DNA of 64,000 nucleotides from Kofleriaceae bacterium (GCA_018057825.1 JAGPCY010000008.1:124001-188000); one strand, 5' to 3'; counted from the first letter of the stretch, positions 54,794-63,764 are shown. Made by a program: numbers and translations. Notes: generated by a model not told the origin, from the sequence alone.

Positions 54794-55198
54794 ATGACTA
54801 GCACCAACATTTCGAAGCTTGCGATCGCAGCCTGTGGACTCTTGGCGGGCGTGGTTCTCGTCGTGTCGTGCAGCGACGACTCACCTGGTGATGCCGACGC
54901 GGCCGCCTGCGATTGCCCGGCTGCGGAGCCACCGCTGAACGGGCGCATCGTTGCTGTCCGTGCATCGAACCCGATCCAGCCCGGTACCGGGGGCGGTCAA
55001 GGTGCGTCCTGTCCGGCGGGTGCCATCGTTCTTGGCGGTGCCTGCGAGGTCATGACCCCTGACCGCGCTATTCAAGTGTCCAGCAGCCGCGTGGACCGCT
55101 CGGCCAACCACGCGTATGTCTGCGAGTGGTCCGCGCGAGACGCGACGGTCGCCAACACCGGCACAGCCGAAGCGATCTGCCTCGTCCCGGCGCAGTAA
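54794..55198 (+). CDS. Small cysteine-rich lipoprotein b2
   Basis: A 134-residue lipoprotein (MTSTNISKLAIAACGLLAGVVLVVSC|SDD) with the same mature layout as a1: an acidic linker, CDCPAAEPPLNGRI, CPAGAIVLGGACEV, then CEWSARDATVANTGTAEAICLVPAQ. This is the intact counterpart of the frameshifted b1. It starts 15 bases after the truncated Ig gene. Gene order here is b then a, the reverse of unit 1. Confidence 0.75.
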   Translation: MTSTNISKLAIAACGLLAGVVLVVSCSDDSPGDADAAACDCPAAEPPLNGRIVAVRASNPIQPGTGGGQGASCPAGAIVLGGACEVMTPDRAIQVSSSRVDRSANHAYVCEWSARDATVANTGTAEAICLVPAQ

Positions 55199-55332
55199 GA
55201 CGGCGGGCTGGCGTGAATCGGTGACCGGGTGATGGCGCTAGGACACGCTAGGACCCGGTCGACGTCCCGGCGGCCCGCTAGTGGGTCATGAGGGTCATGA
55301 CTGTCCTCCGTCCTAGCCAATCGGAGAAGACG

Positions 55333-55734
55333 ATGAGCAACAAGTCGACTTGGCTTATTGGAGCCGCATCCGGAGCCGTTCTGAGCCTCACCCTCATTCT
55401 TGCATGCAGCGACGACTCACCGGGTGATGCCGATGCCGCGGTCTGCGACTGTCCGGCCGCCGAGCCGCCGATCGCCGGTCGAATCATGGTCGTGCAGGCG
55501 TCAAACCCGATTCAGGTCGGCACCGGTGGCCAACAGACGGTTTTCTGCCCGGCTGGTGCGGTTGTCCTCGGCGGGGCGTGCGACGTCACGACCGACGATC
55601 CCGAGGTCCAGGTGCAGAAGTCGGCGTTCGTGCGCAATGCACAGCAGGGCTACCGGTGTCGGTGGTCAGCGGTCAACGCAACGATGGCGAACACCGGCAC
55701 GGCCGAAGCGATCTGCCTCGTCCCTGCGCAGTGA
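55333..55734 (+). CDS. Small cysteine-rich lipoprotein a2
   Basis: A 133-residue lipoprotein, paralogue of a1. Bases from AATCGGAGAAGACG through the signal peptide are identical to a1, and the mature domain then drifts (CPAGAVVLGGACDV, CRWSAVNATMANTGTAEAICLVPAQ, with different residues between). I use the ATG at 55333, matching a1, rather than an upstream ATG at 55288. It is followed by the second conserved flank. Confidence 0.75.
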   Translation: MSNKSTWLIGAASGAVLSLTLILACSDDSPGDADAAVCDCPAAEPPIAGRIMVVQASNPIQVGTGGQQTVFCPAGAVVLGGACDVTTDDPEVQVQKSAFVRNAQQGYRCRWSAVNATMANTGTAEAICLVPAQ

Positions 55735-55742
55735 TCCGGAGA

Positions 55743-55825
55743 GGGCGCCCGGGCCCACATATATAGGTGCAAAGGCCGGCGAGGTCGGCCGGAAGGCCCC
55801 GTCGTTACGGGGCGTTGTGGGTCGG
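55743..55825 (+). repeat. Conserved 3' flank, copy 2
   Basis: Counterpart of 49131-49215, located directly behind lipoprotein a2. It starts with GGGCGCCCGGGCCC and ATATATAGGTG and contains the hairpin described separately. Confidence 0.6.
55799..55814 (+). terminator. Hairpin in the conserved flank
   Basis: CCCCGT-CGTT-ACGGGG is a perfect 6-bp stem with a 4-base loop, 65 bases past the a2 stop. It is followed by a G/T-rich tract (CGTTGTGGGT) rather than a T-run. In copy 1 the corresponding bases pair less well. It may terminate the lipoprotein transcript or stabilise its 3' end. Confidence 0.4.
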
Positions 55826-55874
55826 CGGGAGAGAAAAAGCAGCAATAACAACGGCTTCGATGGCTGTGGCGAGA

Positions 55875-55955
55875 AATCGGTCGCGGGCACGCAACCAGCG
55901 AGGGGTGGGCCCGATACCTCGCCCATGACACCCGGTGACCCACGTGCGTGGCCTC
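55875..55955 (+). promoter_or_regulatory. Conserved leader, copy 2 (upstream of the deaminase effector)
   Basis: Counterpart of 50291-50373, ending about 140 bases before the effector ATG. Blocks are shared in order with short indels. An ATG within CATGACACCCGG opens no long frame, so a peptide leader is unlikely. Confidence 0.6.
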
Positions 55956-56097
55956 GGTCAGGAGCCGAGATGATCAGGAATCCGGCAGGGGCCGGGGAAG
56001 GTCGGACCGGCCGCCTTCGTAGAACGAGACGATCGAGCGCACGCGCTCGCCGGCGTTGGGGTCGGCGGGAGGCGGAGCGCCCTGAAGGTGGCACGCG

Positions 56098-59000
56098 ATG
56101 AGCGACTTCGACGATGACGATCGCAGCGTAGCGGGACCGCGGGCCTCGGGGGCTGCGCCGCGCGATCCAGCGTCGGGATCGGCGACCGGCGCGGGCAAGC
56201 GGACGCGGACGCAGGCCCTGGCACGGCGGCCACGGGCGGCGGCGACGGGTGACGCGTCGGCCGGCGAGGCGGATGGCCACGCTACCGCAACGGCCGCGCC
56301 CGATGGCGCGGCCTCGCCCGACGACGCGGCCGCGGTCGACAAGAACCTGGCCGGGTTCTTCGACTTCATCACGGGCGACGGCGACACGTTCCTGGCGAGC
56401 GCTCGCGCGGCGGCGAAGGACGTTGACCCGGAGGCCGTGCGAGCGGCGGCCGAGCGCGTGCGCGCGCGCGCCGAGGCGGTGCGACTGGCGCTGGCGCTCC
56501 ACCAGCACACCTCGGGCCCAGTCGCGGCGCTGCACGAGGCGCTCGGGGACCTCGACGATCTCCTCCACCGCCACGGCGCTCGACCGGCGAAGGCCGACGC
56601 CGCGGCGATCGAGCGCGCCCTCGACGCGACGACCGACGTGGCCCACACGTTCGCGCGCGACGCCCGGCCGCACAACCGGATCGAGGTCGCGCTGCTCAAG
56701 CAGGTGGCCGCGGTGCGCCGAAACCTCGGGGAGGGCCAGGTCGCCGCGGCAGAGGTGCCGCCCCGCGACGTGCTCCAGGCCGCCGAGGACAGCCTGTCGC
56801 AGCTCTCGGGCGTTCGTCGGCTCGTCGATCAAGTCCAGCCCCAGGCCCCGGACGTGCTCGGTGCCGACGTCGACCGCGCGATCGGCACCACCGCGGGCTG
56901 GGTCGCGCGGCTGCGCGACGACCGGGGCGGCGCCGCTGCGCGCGAGCTGGCGCGCGCGGTCCGCGATCAGGCCGAGGTCGTGACCGTGGCGGCCGCCGAG
57001 CTGCGCGAGGTGATCGCGCAGCCGATGAGCGCGACCTGGGCCGACACCGTGAACGCCTACGTCCAGGCCCTCGGCCAGTCGACCCAGCGGCCGGCCAAGG
57101 CCCAGGCCGCCCTCGAGCGCGCGCGTCGCCTGCGGCGTCGCCTGCCGATCGACCGGATCGAGACGGCGCTGGGCGAGGGCAACGCCCGGACGGGCGCGCT
57201 CTTGGAGGTCGACGAGGACGCCGGCGAGCAAGCGCTCTACGCCCAGCGTGCGCTGTCCGGTCGCAAGCGCGCCTTCGAGGCGCAGCTCGATCGCGGGGAG
57301 CGGGTCGACGCCGGTGCCCTCGAGGAGCTGGAGCTCGATGCGCGCGAGCGCGAGTTTCTGAACTGGGTGAAGACCCTCGACGCCCAGGTGCGGCAGACCC
57401 GTCAGGCGGTGAACCAGCTCACCGACGTTAAGCCGTGGTCGCTCAAGCCGACGCCGCTCCTGTTGTGGCAGCGGCACATCCTCGCCGGACTGGCGGGCAA
57501 GCTCGATCGGCTGCGCGAGGTGACCACCGAGATCCGCCTGAGCTACGACGCCTGGGCGCAGAACCACGCGACCGACCTGACCCCGGCTGCGCACCGCGCC
57601 CGGCGCCGCGACGCGATCGACGGCATGAGCCAGCGGTTTCAAGACGCCGTGCGCAGCGAGAACTTCAAGGAGGTCTTCGAGGACGCCCGCGATCGCCTCG
57701 AGGACGCCGCCATGGTCGAGCTCCTGGCGGTGCTGGTCGAGACCATCGCGATGACGCTGGTGGGCAACGTCGCCGGCGCGGCGGCCCGCGGCGCGGTGCA
57801 AGGTGCGATGGTGGGGCGGGCCGTGCGCGTGGCTCAGTCCAGCGCCCAGGCCGCGCGCGCTACCGGCGTCGGCGAGGCCGCGGTCGCCGCCGAGCGCGCC
57901 GCGACGCTCCTGCGCGCCGGCCAGACCGCGCAGCGGGTCGGGGCGGTGGCCGGTCTCGCGACCGAGAGCGTGGTCGCGGCCCTGGGGCAGAAGTACCTGC
58001 AGGGCGATCAGACCTCGCTCACGTCGCTCATCTTCGTGAACCTCGGCACGAACGTCGCGATCGCGAAGATCCTCGGCAAGCTGGCTCGCGCCGAGGCCGC
58101 TCGCGCCGCCGCCGCGACCCGCGGCGCCCGCGTCCTGCAGAAGGCCAAGCACGTGGCCCGGGCCGGGTTCGAGCTGGGCCGCGAGGCGGTGCTGGCGGGG
58201 GCGACCGACTACGCGCTCAGCAAGCTGGTCGGGCGCGATGTGGCGTCGGTGTCCGAGATGGAGCTGAGCGAGCTCCTGGTGCAAGGCGCGTCGATGTACC
58301 TGGGCAAGCGCCTTTCCTTGCACCTCGAGAGCCTTCGCACCCGGCTCGACGCGGTCGAGGTGCGTGCGGTCGAGGAGGTGGCGCTCCTCGACGACCGCGC
58401 CGATGGCCTGGCGATTCGCGCGCGGAGCTTGGCCGAATCCGGCGATCCCGAGGCTGCCGGCGATCTGCTCGACGAGTACGCCGCGGTGCTCGACGCCGAA
58501 GCGCGGATCCTCGACCGCGCGTTGACCGACGCCGTCGACCGCGGCGACGCCGGCGCGCGCAAGCAGCTCGTCGGCATGATCCGCGCCAACAACAGGGCGA
58601 CCGACGCCCTCGAGCGGATGGCCGACGGCGCTGCGGCGGAGGCCAGCGACGTGGGCGGGCGCGGGGGCGGACGGGGCGGGGCCGGGCACGGCGACGACGG
58701 AGCGGCCGGTGGTGGGCGCGCCGAGCGCGCGATCCTGCGCGAGGTGGCCGAGGTCGGCCAGCGGACGACCGTGCTGGTCGCCGGGGCTCGGCACGAGGGC
58801 GGCAGCGCCTTCACGGTGCGCGGGAAGGACGGGCCGGTGCCGGTCGAGGTGGTGGTGGGGGATGGAACGATGGACCGAGCACTGACGAAGGAGGACGGCG
58901 GCCAGCACGTCATCGTTCTGCCTGGGGGGCTTCGGTCAACGGATGTCGAGATCGCCCTGGCGGGCCAGCTCGCCAAGGTGGCCCACATCGAGCTGCGGCG

Positions 59001-61587
59001 CGCCACCGGCCGCGCCGAGGCGACCACCGACGCCCTGGGCCCCGAGGGCAAGGGTATCGAGTTCAGCCCGGCCGACTACGCCCTGGTCGCCGAGCTGCGC
59101 ACCCTCCAGCGCCAGCGCACCGACGCCGAGGCGCAAGGCGAGGCTGGCCGAGAGCGGCTCGCCCCCATCGAGCACAAGATCGCCGACGTCGAGCGCCGCA
59201 TGGGGCTCGATCAGACCGAGGTCGGCCAAGCGCGTCGACGGTTGGTGGCGGCGCAGCTCGAGGTCGAGACCGATGCGCTGCGGCGCGACAGCGAGCGCCG
59301 TCGCCTCGATGGCGACCGTGGCCACGCCGGGGTCGAGGTTCACACCCACTGGATGGGCATCGTCGATGTCGAGGTGTTCCGGGCCAAGGCGGCGATCGCC
59401 GCGAACGGCAAGGACGACGGCTCGTGGCTGCCGTTGCTGGAGCGAATCGCGTCGTACCGCTCGATGCGCCATGGTGAAGCCCCCGACGGTCAGGTCAGCA
59501 CGCGTTCGGCGGCCGGCGATGCGATCGCGATCGCCGGAGACGCACTCGATCAGGTCCGCCGAATGCGAGAGAGCCAGGACGACAGCCAGAGCGATACGGT
59601 GACGGCGCGGGCGATCGAGACGATCGCCGAGAACGCGGCGCGCCAGGCGCTGGTCGCGTCGCCCGACACCGATTTCAATAGCGCCTACGAGATCCGCGAC
59701 GAGCTGGTGAAGGAGACCTTCGCCGGCCAGCGCACCCGACGCCCCGACGGGGAGCAGGACAAGGCCGACGCCGCGCGCCACGCCAACGCCGGCTACGACC
59801 TGTACACGCGGGAGGCGCTCCTGGCCCTGGCCGGCGACGGCGTCGGCTACACCGAGCCGTCCAATAGCGGCAAGAAGATGGGGGAGCGGTTCCAGCGCGA
59901 TCGCGTCGAGCGGGCGATGGACGAGCTGATCGCCCTTGGCAAGCTGGCCCCCGGCCAGGTCGACGTGCGGTTCCTCGCGATGGTCACGACCAACCACTTC
60001 GGCGACCGCCCGGCGGAGCTGCCGAGCGTCGCGATCCGGCCGGGGACGGAGGAGTCCTGGAAGGCCCAGTACGACCAGGTGGTGCTGCAGCTCCGCGAGG
60101 GCCACGTCGCTGGCGTCGACATCGCCGGCCAGGAGCTGTTCCGCTTCGAGCCCAAGGTCGCGGCGCCGCGCATCCGCGCGCTCTACGCGGAGCTGGTCGC
60201 GGCCGCGACCGCGCGCGGGCAGCGCCTGGTGCTGCGGCCCCACGTCGGCGAAGGCGCGGTCGACACGCTCGACGGCAAGCCCTACCGCCGCGACGGCGAC
60301 CGCGCGGTCGCCGACGACGGCCGGCCAAGCCACTACGAGCGCGCCCAGCACAACCTCGAGGTCATGCTCGACGTGGTCGACCAGCTCCGCGTCGATCCGA
60401 TCTTCGACGGCACCAAGGTCGAGCTGCGGTTCGGCCACGCCACCCACGCCACCGCCGATCAGGCGGCGCGCATGCAGGAGCTGGGCGTCACCGCCGAGGT
60501 CAACCTGGGCAGCAACGTCGCGACCGGCTCCCTCGACCAGGCCCCGGGCGCCGATGGCAGGCCAACCGCCGTCGAGCAGCTCCAGGACCACGCGCTGCCG
60601 AGCTTCTTCTACTACGGCACGCGCGTGATCCTGTCGACCGACGCCCACTCGGTCATGTCGACCGACCTGCGGGCCGAGTACGTCCGCGCCCAGCGCGTCA
60701 TCGACGAGGTGCTGTCGGGCGCGCGGCGCATCCGGGTCAAGGCCGCCGACGCCGGCAACCGCGGCGCCGAGGTCCCGGGCCAGGCCGGCGAGCGCGCGCT
60801 GGCGATCCACGAGCTGACCGCCGAGGAGCGCGGCCGGTTCCTCCACGCCTACGAGCAGCTCTACGCCGACGCCGAGGGCTACTACCAGCGCCGCCCCGGC
60901 GCGACGCCGTTGGGCCGCGACAACCCCCGGACGGAGGCCTCGCCCAAGGGAGGTCGCCACGCCATCGATCTGGCCGTCGAGCACGGCCTCGCGGCCCGCC
61001 ACGGCGAGCGCGTGTTCGAGGGCGACGAGGCCCAGGTCCAGGCCGCCGCGGCCGCCTACCGCCGCCAGGGCTACCTCGTGTGGATGCAGTTCGAGAGCGA
61101 CGGGCGCCTCATCGCGACCGTCCGCTCGGGCGGCGGCGACGTCGAGCTCGAGCTGCGGTACATTCCCGACACCGAGGGTTTTCGCGCCATGCCGCTCGAT
61201 CCGTACCCGCCCCGCGATCAGGAGCGCAACGACGTGCGCGCCGCGTACAAGGCGAAGCTCGCCGAGCTTGGGTCCCTCGATGCGCAGTGGTTGGCCGAGG
61301 GGCTGTCGCTCGAGGAGCGCGCGCGCCGCGCCCATGCGTACCGCCGCCGCGCCCGCTTCTGGGCCCGCGACCAGGCCGTCGACGCCGGCGACGCCGCGGT
61401 CCTCGAGGTCCGGGACCTCGCGGTTCACGGCAACCCGGAGGGTCCGTCCTTCGAGGAGCTCATCAACCGCGGCCTACGGAAGGGCAAGTCCCTCGACGAG
61501 GTCTACCTCGGCATCATCGGCTCAGCTCAGCGTTCGAACGCTGAAGTGGATGCCAAGTACGCTCCTGGGGAGGCGAAGACGCCATGA
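56098..61587 (+). CDS. Giant effector with C-terminal adenosine-deaminase-like domain
   Basis: An 1829-residue protein. The disordered N-terminus contains GKRTRTQAL, like a short motif I recall from cargo proteins of extracellular contractile injection systems. Long helical and coiled regions fill about 80-520, then a hydrophobic stretch (540-640). A Gly-rich hinge lies near 853-875. The C-terminal part has the adenosine/AMP deaminase motif series in order: VEVHTHW (His1082, His1084), GVDIAGQE (to 1346), RPHVGE (His1382, Glu1385), RFGHATH (His1447), EVNLGSN, and LSTDAHS (Asp1515). It would deaminate adenine nucleosides or nucleotides, harmful inside a cell. The ATG follows AAGGTGG. The next gene overlaps it by four bases. 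Confidence 0.8.
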   Translation: MSDFDDDDRSVAGPRASGAAPRDPASGSATGAGKRTRTQALARRPRAAATGDASAGEADGHATATAAPDGAASPDDAAAVDKNLAGFFDFITGDGDTFLASARAAAKDVDPEAVRAAAERVRARAEAVRLALALHQHTSGPVAALHEALGDLDDLLHRHGARPAKADAAAIERALDATTDVAHTFARDARPHNRIEVALLKQVAAVRRNLGEGQVAAAEVPPRDVLQAAEDSLSQLSGVRRLVDQVQPQAPDVLGADVDRAIGTTAGWVARLRDDRGGAAARELARAVRDQAEVVTVAAAELREVIAQPMSATWADTVNAYVQALGQSTQRPAKAQAALERARRLRRRLPIDRIETALGEGNARTGALLEVDEDAGEQALYAQRALSGRKRAFEAQLDRGERVDAGALEELELDAREREFLNWVKTLDAQVRQTRQAVNQLTDVKPWSLKPTPLLLWQRHILAGLAGKLDRLREVTTEIRLSYDAWAQNHATDLTPAAHRARRRDAIDGMSQRFQDAVRSENFKEVFEDARDRLEDAAMVELLAVLVETIAMTLVGNVAGAAARGAVQGAMVGRAVRVAQSSAQAARATGVGEAAVAAERAATLLRAGQTAQRVGAVAGLATESVVAALGQKYLQGDQTSLTSLIFVNLGTNVAIAKILGKLARAEAARAAAATRGARVLQKAKHVARAGFELGREAVLAGATDYALSKLVGRDVASVSEMELSELLVQGASMYLGKRLSLHLESLRTRLDAVEVRAVEEVALLDDRADGLAIRARSLAESGDPEAAGDLLDEYAAVLDAEARILDRALTDAVDRGDAGARKQLVGMIRANNRATDALERMADGAAAEASDVGGRGGGRGGAGHGDDGAAGGGRAERAILREVAEVGQRTTVLVAGARHEGGSAFTVRGKDGPVPVEVVVGDGTMDRALTKEDGGQHVIVLPGGLRSTDVEIALAGQLAKVAHIELRRATGRAEATTDALGPEGKGIEFSPADYALVAELRTLQRQRTDAEAQGEAGRERLAPIEHKIADVERRMGLDQTEVGQARRRLVAAQLEVETDALRRDSERRRLDGDRGHAGVEVHTHWMGIVDVEVFRAKAAIAANGKDDGSWLPLLERIASYRSMRHGEAPDGQVSTRSAAGDAIAIAGDALDQVRRMRESQDDSQSDTVTARAIETIAENAARQALVASPDTDFNSAYEIRDELVKETFAGQRTRRPDGEQDKADAARHANAGYDLYTREALLALAGDGVGYTEPSNSGKKMGERFQRDRVERAMDELIALGKLAPGQVDVRFLAMVTTNHFGDRPAELPSVAIRPGTEESWKAQYDQVVLQLREGHVAGVDIAGQELFRFEPKVAAPRIRALYAELVAAATARGQRLVLRPHVGEGAVDTLDGKPYRRDGDRAVADDGRPSHYERAQHNLEVMLDVVDQLRVDPIFDGTKVELRFGHATHATADQAARMQELGVTAEVNLGSNVATGSLDQAPGADGRPTAVEQLQDHALPSFFYYGTRVILSTDAHSVMSTDLRAEYVRAQRVIDEVLSGARRIRVKAADAGNRGAEVPGQAGERALAIHELTAEERGRFLHAYEQLYADAEGYYQRRPGATPLGRDNPRTEASPKGGRHAIDLAVEHGLAARHGERVFEGDEAQVQAAAAAYRRQGYLVWMQFESDGRLIATVRSGGGDVELELRYIPDTEGFRAMPLDPYPPRDQERNDVRAAYKAKLAELGSLDAQWLAEGLSLEERARRAHAYRRRARFWARDQAVDAGDAAVLEVRDLAVHGNPEGPSFEELINRGLRKGKSLDEVYLGIIGSAQRSNAEVDAKYAPGEAKTP

Positions 61588-63122
61588 TCGAACTTGAGTT
61601 GTCCGAGGCACCGCGCTCCAACCATGAGGCGGCATTCTTGCTTTCGCTGCGCGCCTGCCCGCAGTGCGGCGAGCTGTCCGATGTCGACGCGATCCGTTCG
61701 GCTCGCCTGGTGGGCGAACCATCGGAGCCTGAGCGGGATCTGGTGACGGCCGCCTGTAGCGCCTGCGGGCACGAGCGACGGGTGACGTTCCCCGATGGCG
61801 ATCGTGTCGGCTGGTTGGCTGATCCTGCCATCCTCGGCCGAGAAGGGCCCTCCCGGCTGATCTCCCCACCACAGTTCCTGGCGGAGCTTCACCGGCTTGC
61901 GGCGTTGGTGCCGGCCACGCCCACCCACGTCACGCATGACGAGTACCTGCGGGATCGGCGGCGCGTCTACCGCATGACCTTGTGCGCGAACGAGCTGCTT
62001 CGATTCCTCCACGACGGCGCCGACGCGATCGCCGAGGAGCACTTTCGGACCGCTACCGCGCGCGCCGCTCGCGATGCCGCACCTGATGACTATCGCCGCC
62101 CACAGCTCGAGGCCCTCCACGCCGCCGTTCATCAGCAGCTCGACGCCTACAGGGCCGAGGGCCCGCGCTTCAAGGCCATGAAGGCCGCCTGGGACGCCGC
62201 CAACCCGCCGCCGCGCCCGCCGGCCTTCTCGAAGGAGTCCCTCGACGCCCACCGGACCTGGGCGCGCTCGCCGGCCGACGGCCCACCGGCCGGACAGCAG
62301 CTCGTGGCCGAGGACGTCGCCCAGCCGAGCGCCCGCCTGGGGGCCCAGGACCTGAGCGGCAGCGTCGTCACCCGCGCCGACCTGACCGGCGCCGACCTGT
62401 CGTCGGCCGACGTCCACGCCGTCCGCTGGACCGACGTCGATCTGTCCCGGGCCCGCCTCGGCAGCGCGCTGCTCCACAGCTCGAAGTGGGTCCGCTGCCG
62501 CTTCGTCGAGGCCGGCCTGGCCCTGGCCTCGGTCGGCGACTCGATCCTCGAGGACTGTGACTTCTCCCGCGCCGCGCTCCCGCGCTCGACCTGGTTCCGC
62601 GCCGACCTGGCCCGCTGCCGCTTCGACGGCGCCCAGATCGCCGACGCTCGCTTCGATCACGCCGTGATCGTCGACTCGTCGTTCCGCGGCGCGTCCTTCG
62701 CCACCGTCTTCGATCCGATCCACGGCGGCGCCGCCCGCGCGTGGTTCATCCGCTGCGACCTCCGCGACATCGACTGGACCGGCCGCTGGTTCTACGACAC
62801 CGTCTTCGTCGACTGCCTGTTCGCCGGCGCCCACGGGACCGCCCACGGCTTCCAGAACATCCACCTCCTCCGCTGCGCCCTCGTCCCTGGCGGCCCCGCC
62901 CTCACCGTGCCCGAACTCGCCACGATGCTCCACGTCCCCGCCGAGCGCTTCATCGACGCCCCCGACAAGAAGCCGCGCGCCAACGAGCGCTCCTACGTGC
63001 GCACGTCGATCGAAAACGGGAAGAAGTGGCGGGTGCATACCGAGGAGCACTCCCCCCTCCTCCTCGCCGAGCGCGCCCGCGACCCCAAGGCCCCCTTCCC
63101 CGTCCCCTGGCACATCTCGTGA
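61584..63122 (+). CDS. Zinc-ribbon/pentapeptide-repeat protein, candidate immunity factor
   Basis: A 512-residue protein. The N-terminus has a zinc-ribbon (Cys25, Cys28, Cys58, Cys61: ACPQCGE ... CSACGHE). A helical middle region follows. From about 250 to 385 there is a pentapeptide-repeat helix of A(D/N)LXX type (VVTRADLTGADLSSADVH, CDFSRAALPRSTWFRADLARCRFDGAQIADARFDH). The ATG overlaps the effector stop (ATGA at 61584-61587), the usual layout of polymorphic toxin and immunity genes. No signal peptide, so it would act in the cytoplasm, consistent with neutralising the deaminase. Immunity is inference from position. Confidence 0.75.
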   Translation: MIELELSEAPRSNHEAAFLLSLRACPQCGELSDVDAIRSARLVGEPSEPERDLVTAACSACGHERRVTFPDGDRVGWLADPAILGREGPSRLISPPQFLAELHRLAALVPATPTHVTHDEYLRDRRRVYRMTLCANELLRFLHDGADAIAEEHFRTATARAARDAAPDDYRRPQLEALHAAVHQQLDAYRAEGPRFKAMKAAWDAANPPPRPPAFSKESLDAHRTWARSPADGPPAGQQLVAEDVAQPSARLGAQDLSGSVVTRADLTGADLSSADVHAVRWTDVDLSRARLGSALLHSSKWVRCRFVEAGLALASVGDSILEDCDFSRAALPRSTWFRADLARCRFDGAQIADARFDHAVIVDSSFRGASFATVFDPIHGGAARAWFIRCDLRDIDWTGRWFYDTVFVDCLFAGAHGTAHGFQNIHLLRCALVPGGPALTVPELATMLHVPAERFIDAPDKKPRANERSYVRTSIENGKKWRVHTEEHSPLLLAERARDPKAPFPVPWHIS

Positions 63123-63285
63123 GCCGCCCGAGGGGCGCTGAATGCAACGGCGCGAACCCGAATCTCGGTCGCGTCATCGCCATGGCGAGGATCGGAAGCG
63201 TACGGCCACGGTCCCCGATGACCTCCCGGCCGTTGGCCCCGCCCCCCCGCTGCGCTCGGTCGTATCGGCCGCGCTGTCGTGACGA

Positions 63286-63639
63286 CTATCCGGCGAGCAG
63301 GGCCGCGCGCAGGGCGAGGACCGCGGCCGCGCGGGCCGCCGAGCGCTCCTCGATGGCGCGCAGCTCGTCGGGGCGCGCCCCCATGCCGCGGCGGGCGCGT
63401 TCGGGAGCGCCGCGGTAGTGCTCGGCCAGGTCGGCCAGGGGCGCGACCAGCTCGGGGGCCGGGCGCGCGCCCAGCCCCGTCAGGGCCGCGCGCCACTCGG
63501 CGAGGTCGCGACCGGTGCGCTTGGCCAGGCCGCGCCGCACCATGGGCCGCACGAAGAACGGCATCTGCGCGTACTCGCGCTCGGTGTCGTCGAGGACGGC
63601 CACGACCGCGGCCACCAGCGCCGCGCGCTCGGAGGACAT
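63286..63639 (-). CDS. Small helical hypothetical protein
   Basis: A 117-residue Ala/Arg/Glu-rich protein, predicted all-helical, with no signal peptide. The segment MPFFVRPMVRRGLAKRTGRD resembles the short C-terminal domain seen in some light-independent protochlorophyllide-reductase-type accessory proteins, but the match is too short to name it. It is divergent from the last gene of the window and preceded by about 160 non-coding bases. Confidence 0.5.
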   Translation of the reverse strand: MSSERAALVAAVVAVLDDTEREYAQMPFFVRPMVRRGLAKRTGRDLAEWRAALTGLGARPAPELVAPLADLAEHYRGAPERARRGMGARPDELRAIEERSAARAAAVLALRAALLAG

Positions 63640-63764
63640 GGGGCGACCTTGCCCCGGGTCGCCCGGCCGAGCAAGGGCGGGCCTGGGGGAGATCAGGTGG
63701 CAAACCTCGGTCGGCTCACCGCGTCGGGGTGACAGGACCGGCCGACTCGGCGACCATCGGCGCG

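Larger units (their letters stand above)
55735..56097 (+). other. Intergenic region upstream of the deaminase effector
   Basis: 363 bases without a gene. In order it holds the conserved 3' flank (55743-55825) with a hairpin at 55799-55814, an A-rich patch (GAGAAAAAGCAGCAATAACAAC, about 55830-55851), the conserved leader (55875-55955), and about 140 ordinary bases ending in a CTGAAGGTGG ribosome-binding site. The A-rich patch is a plausible promoter location, but I see no confident -35/-10 pair. Confidence 0.55.
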
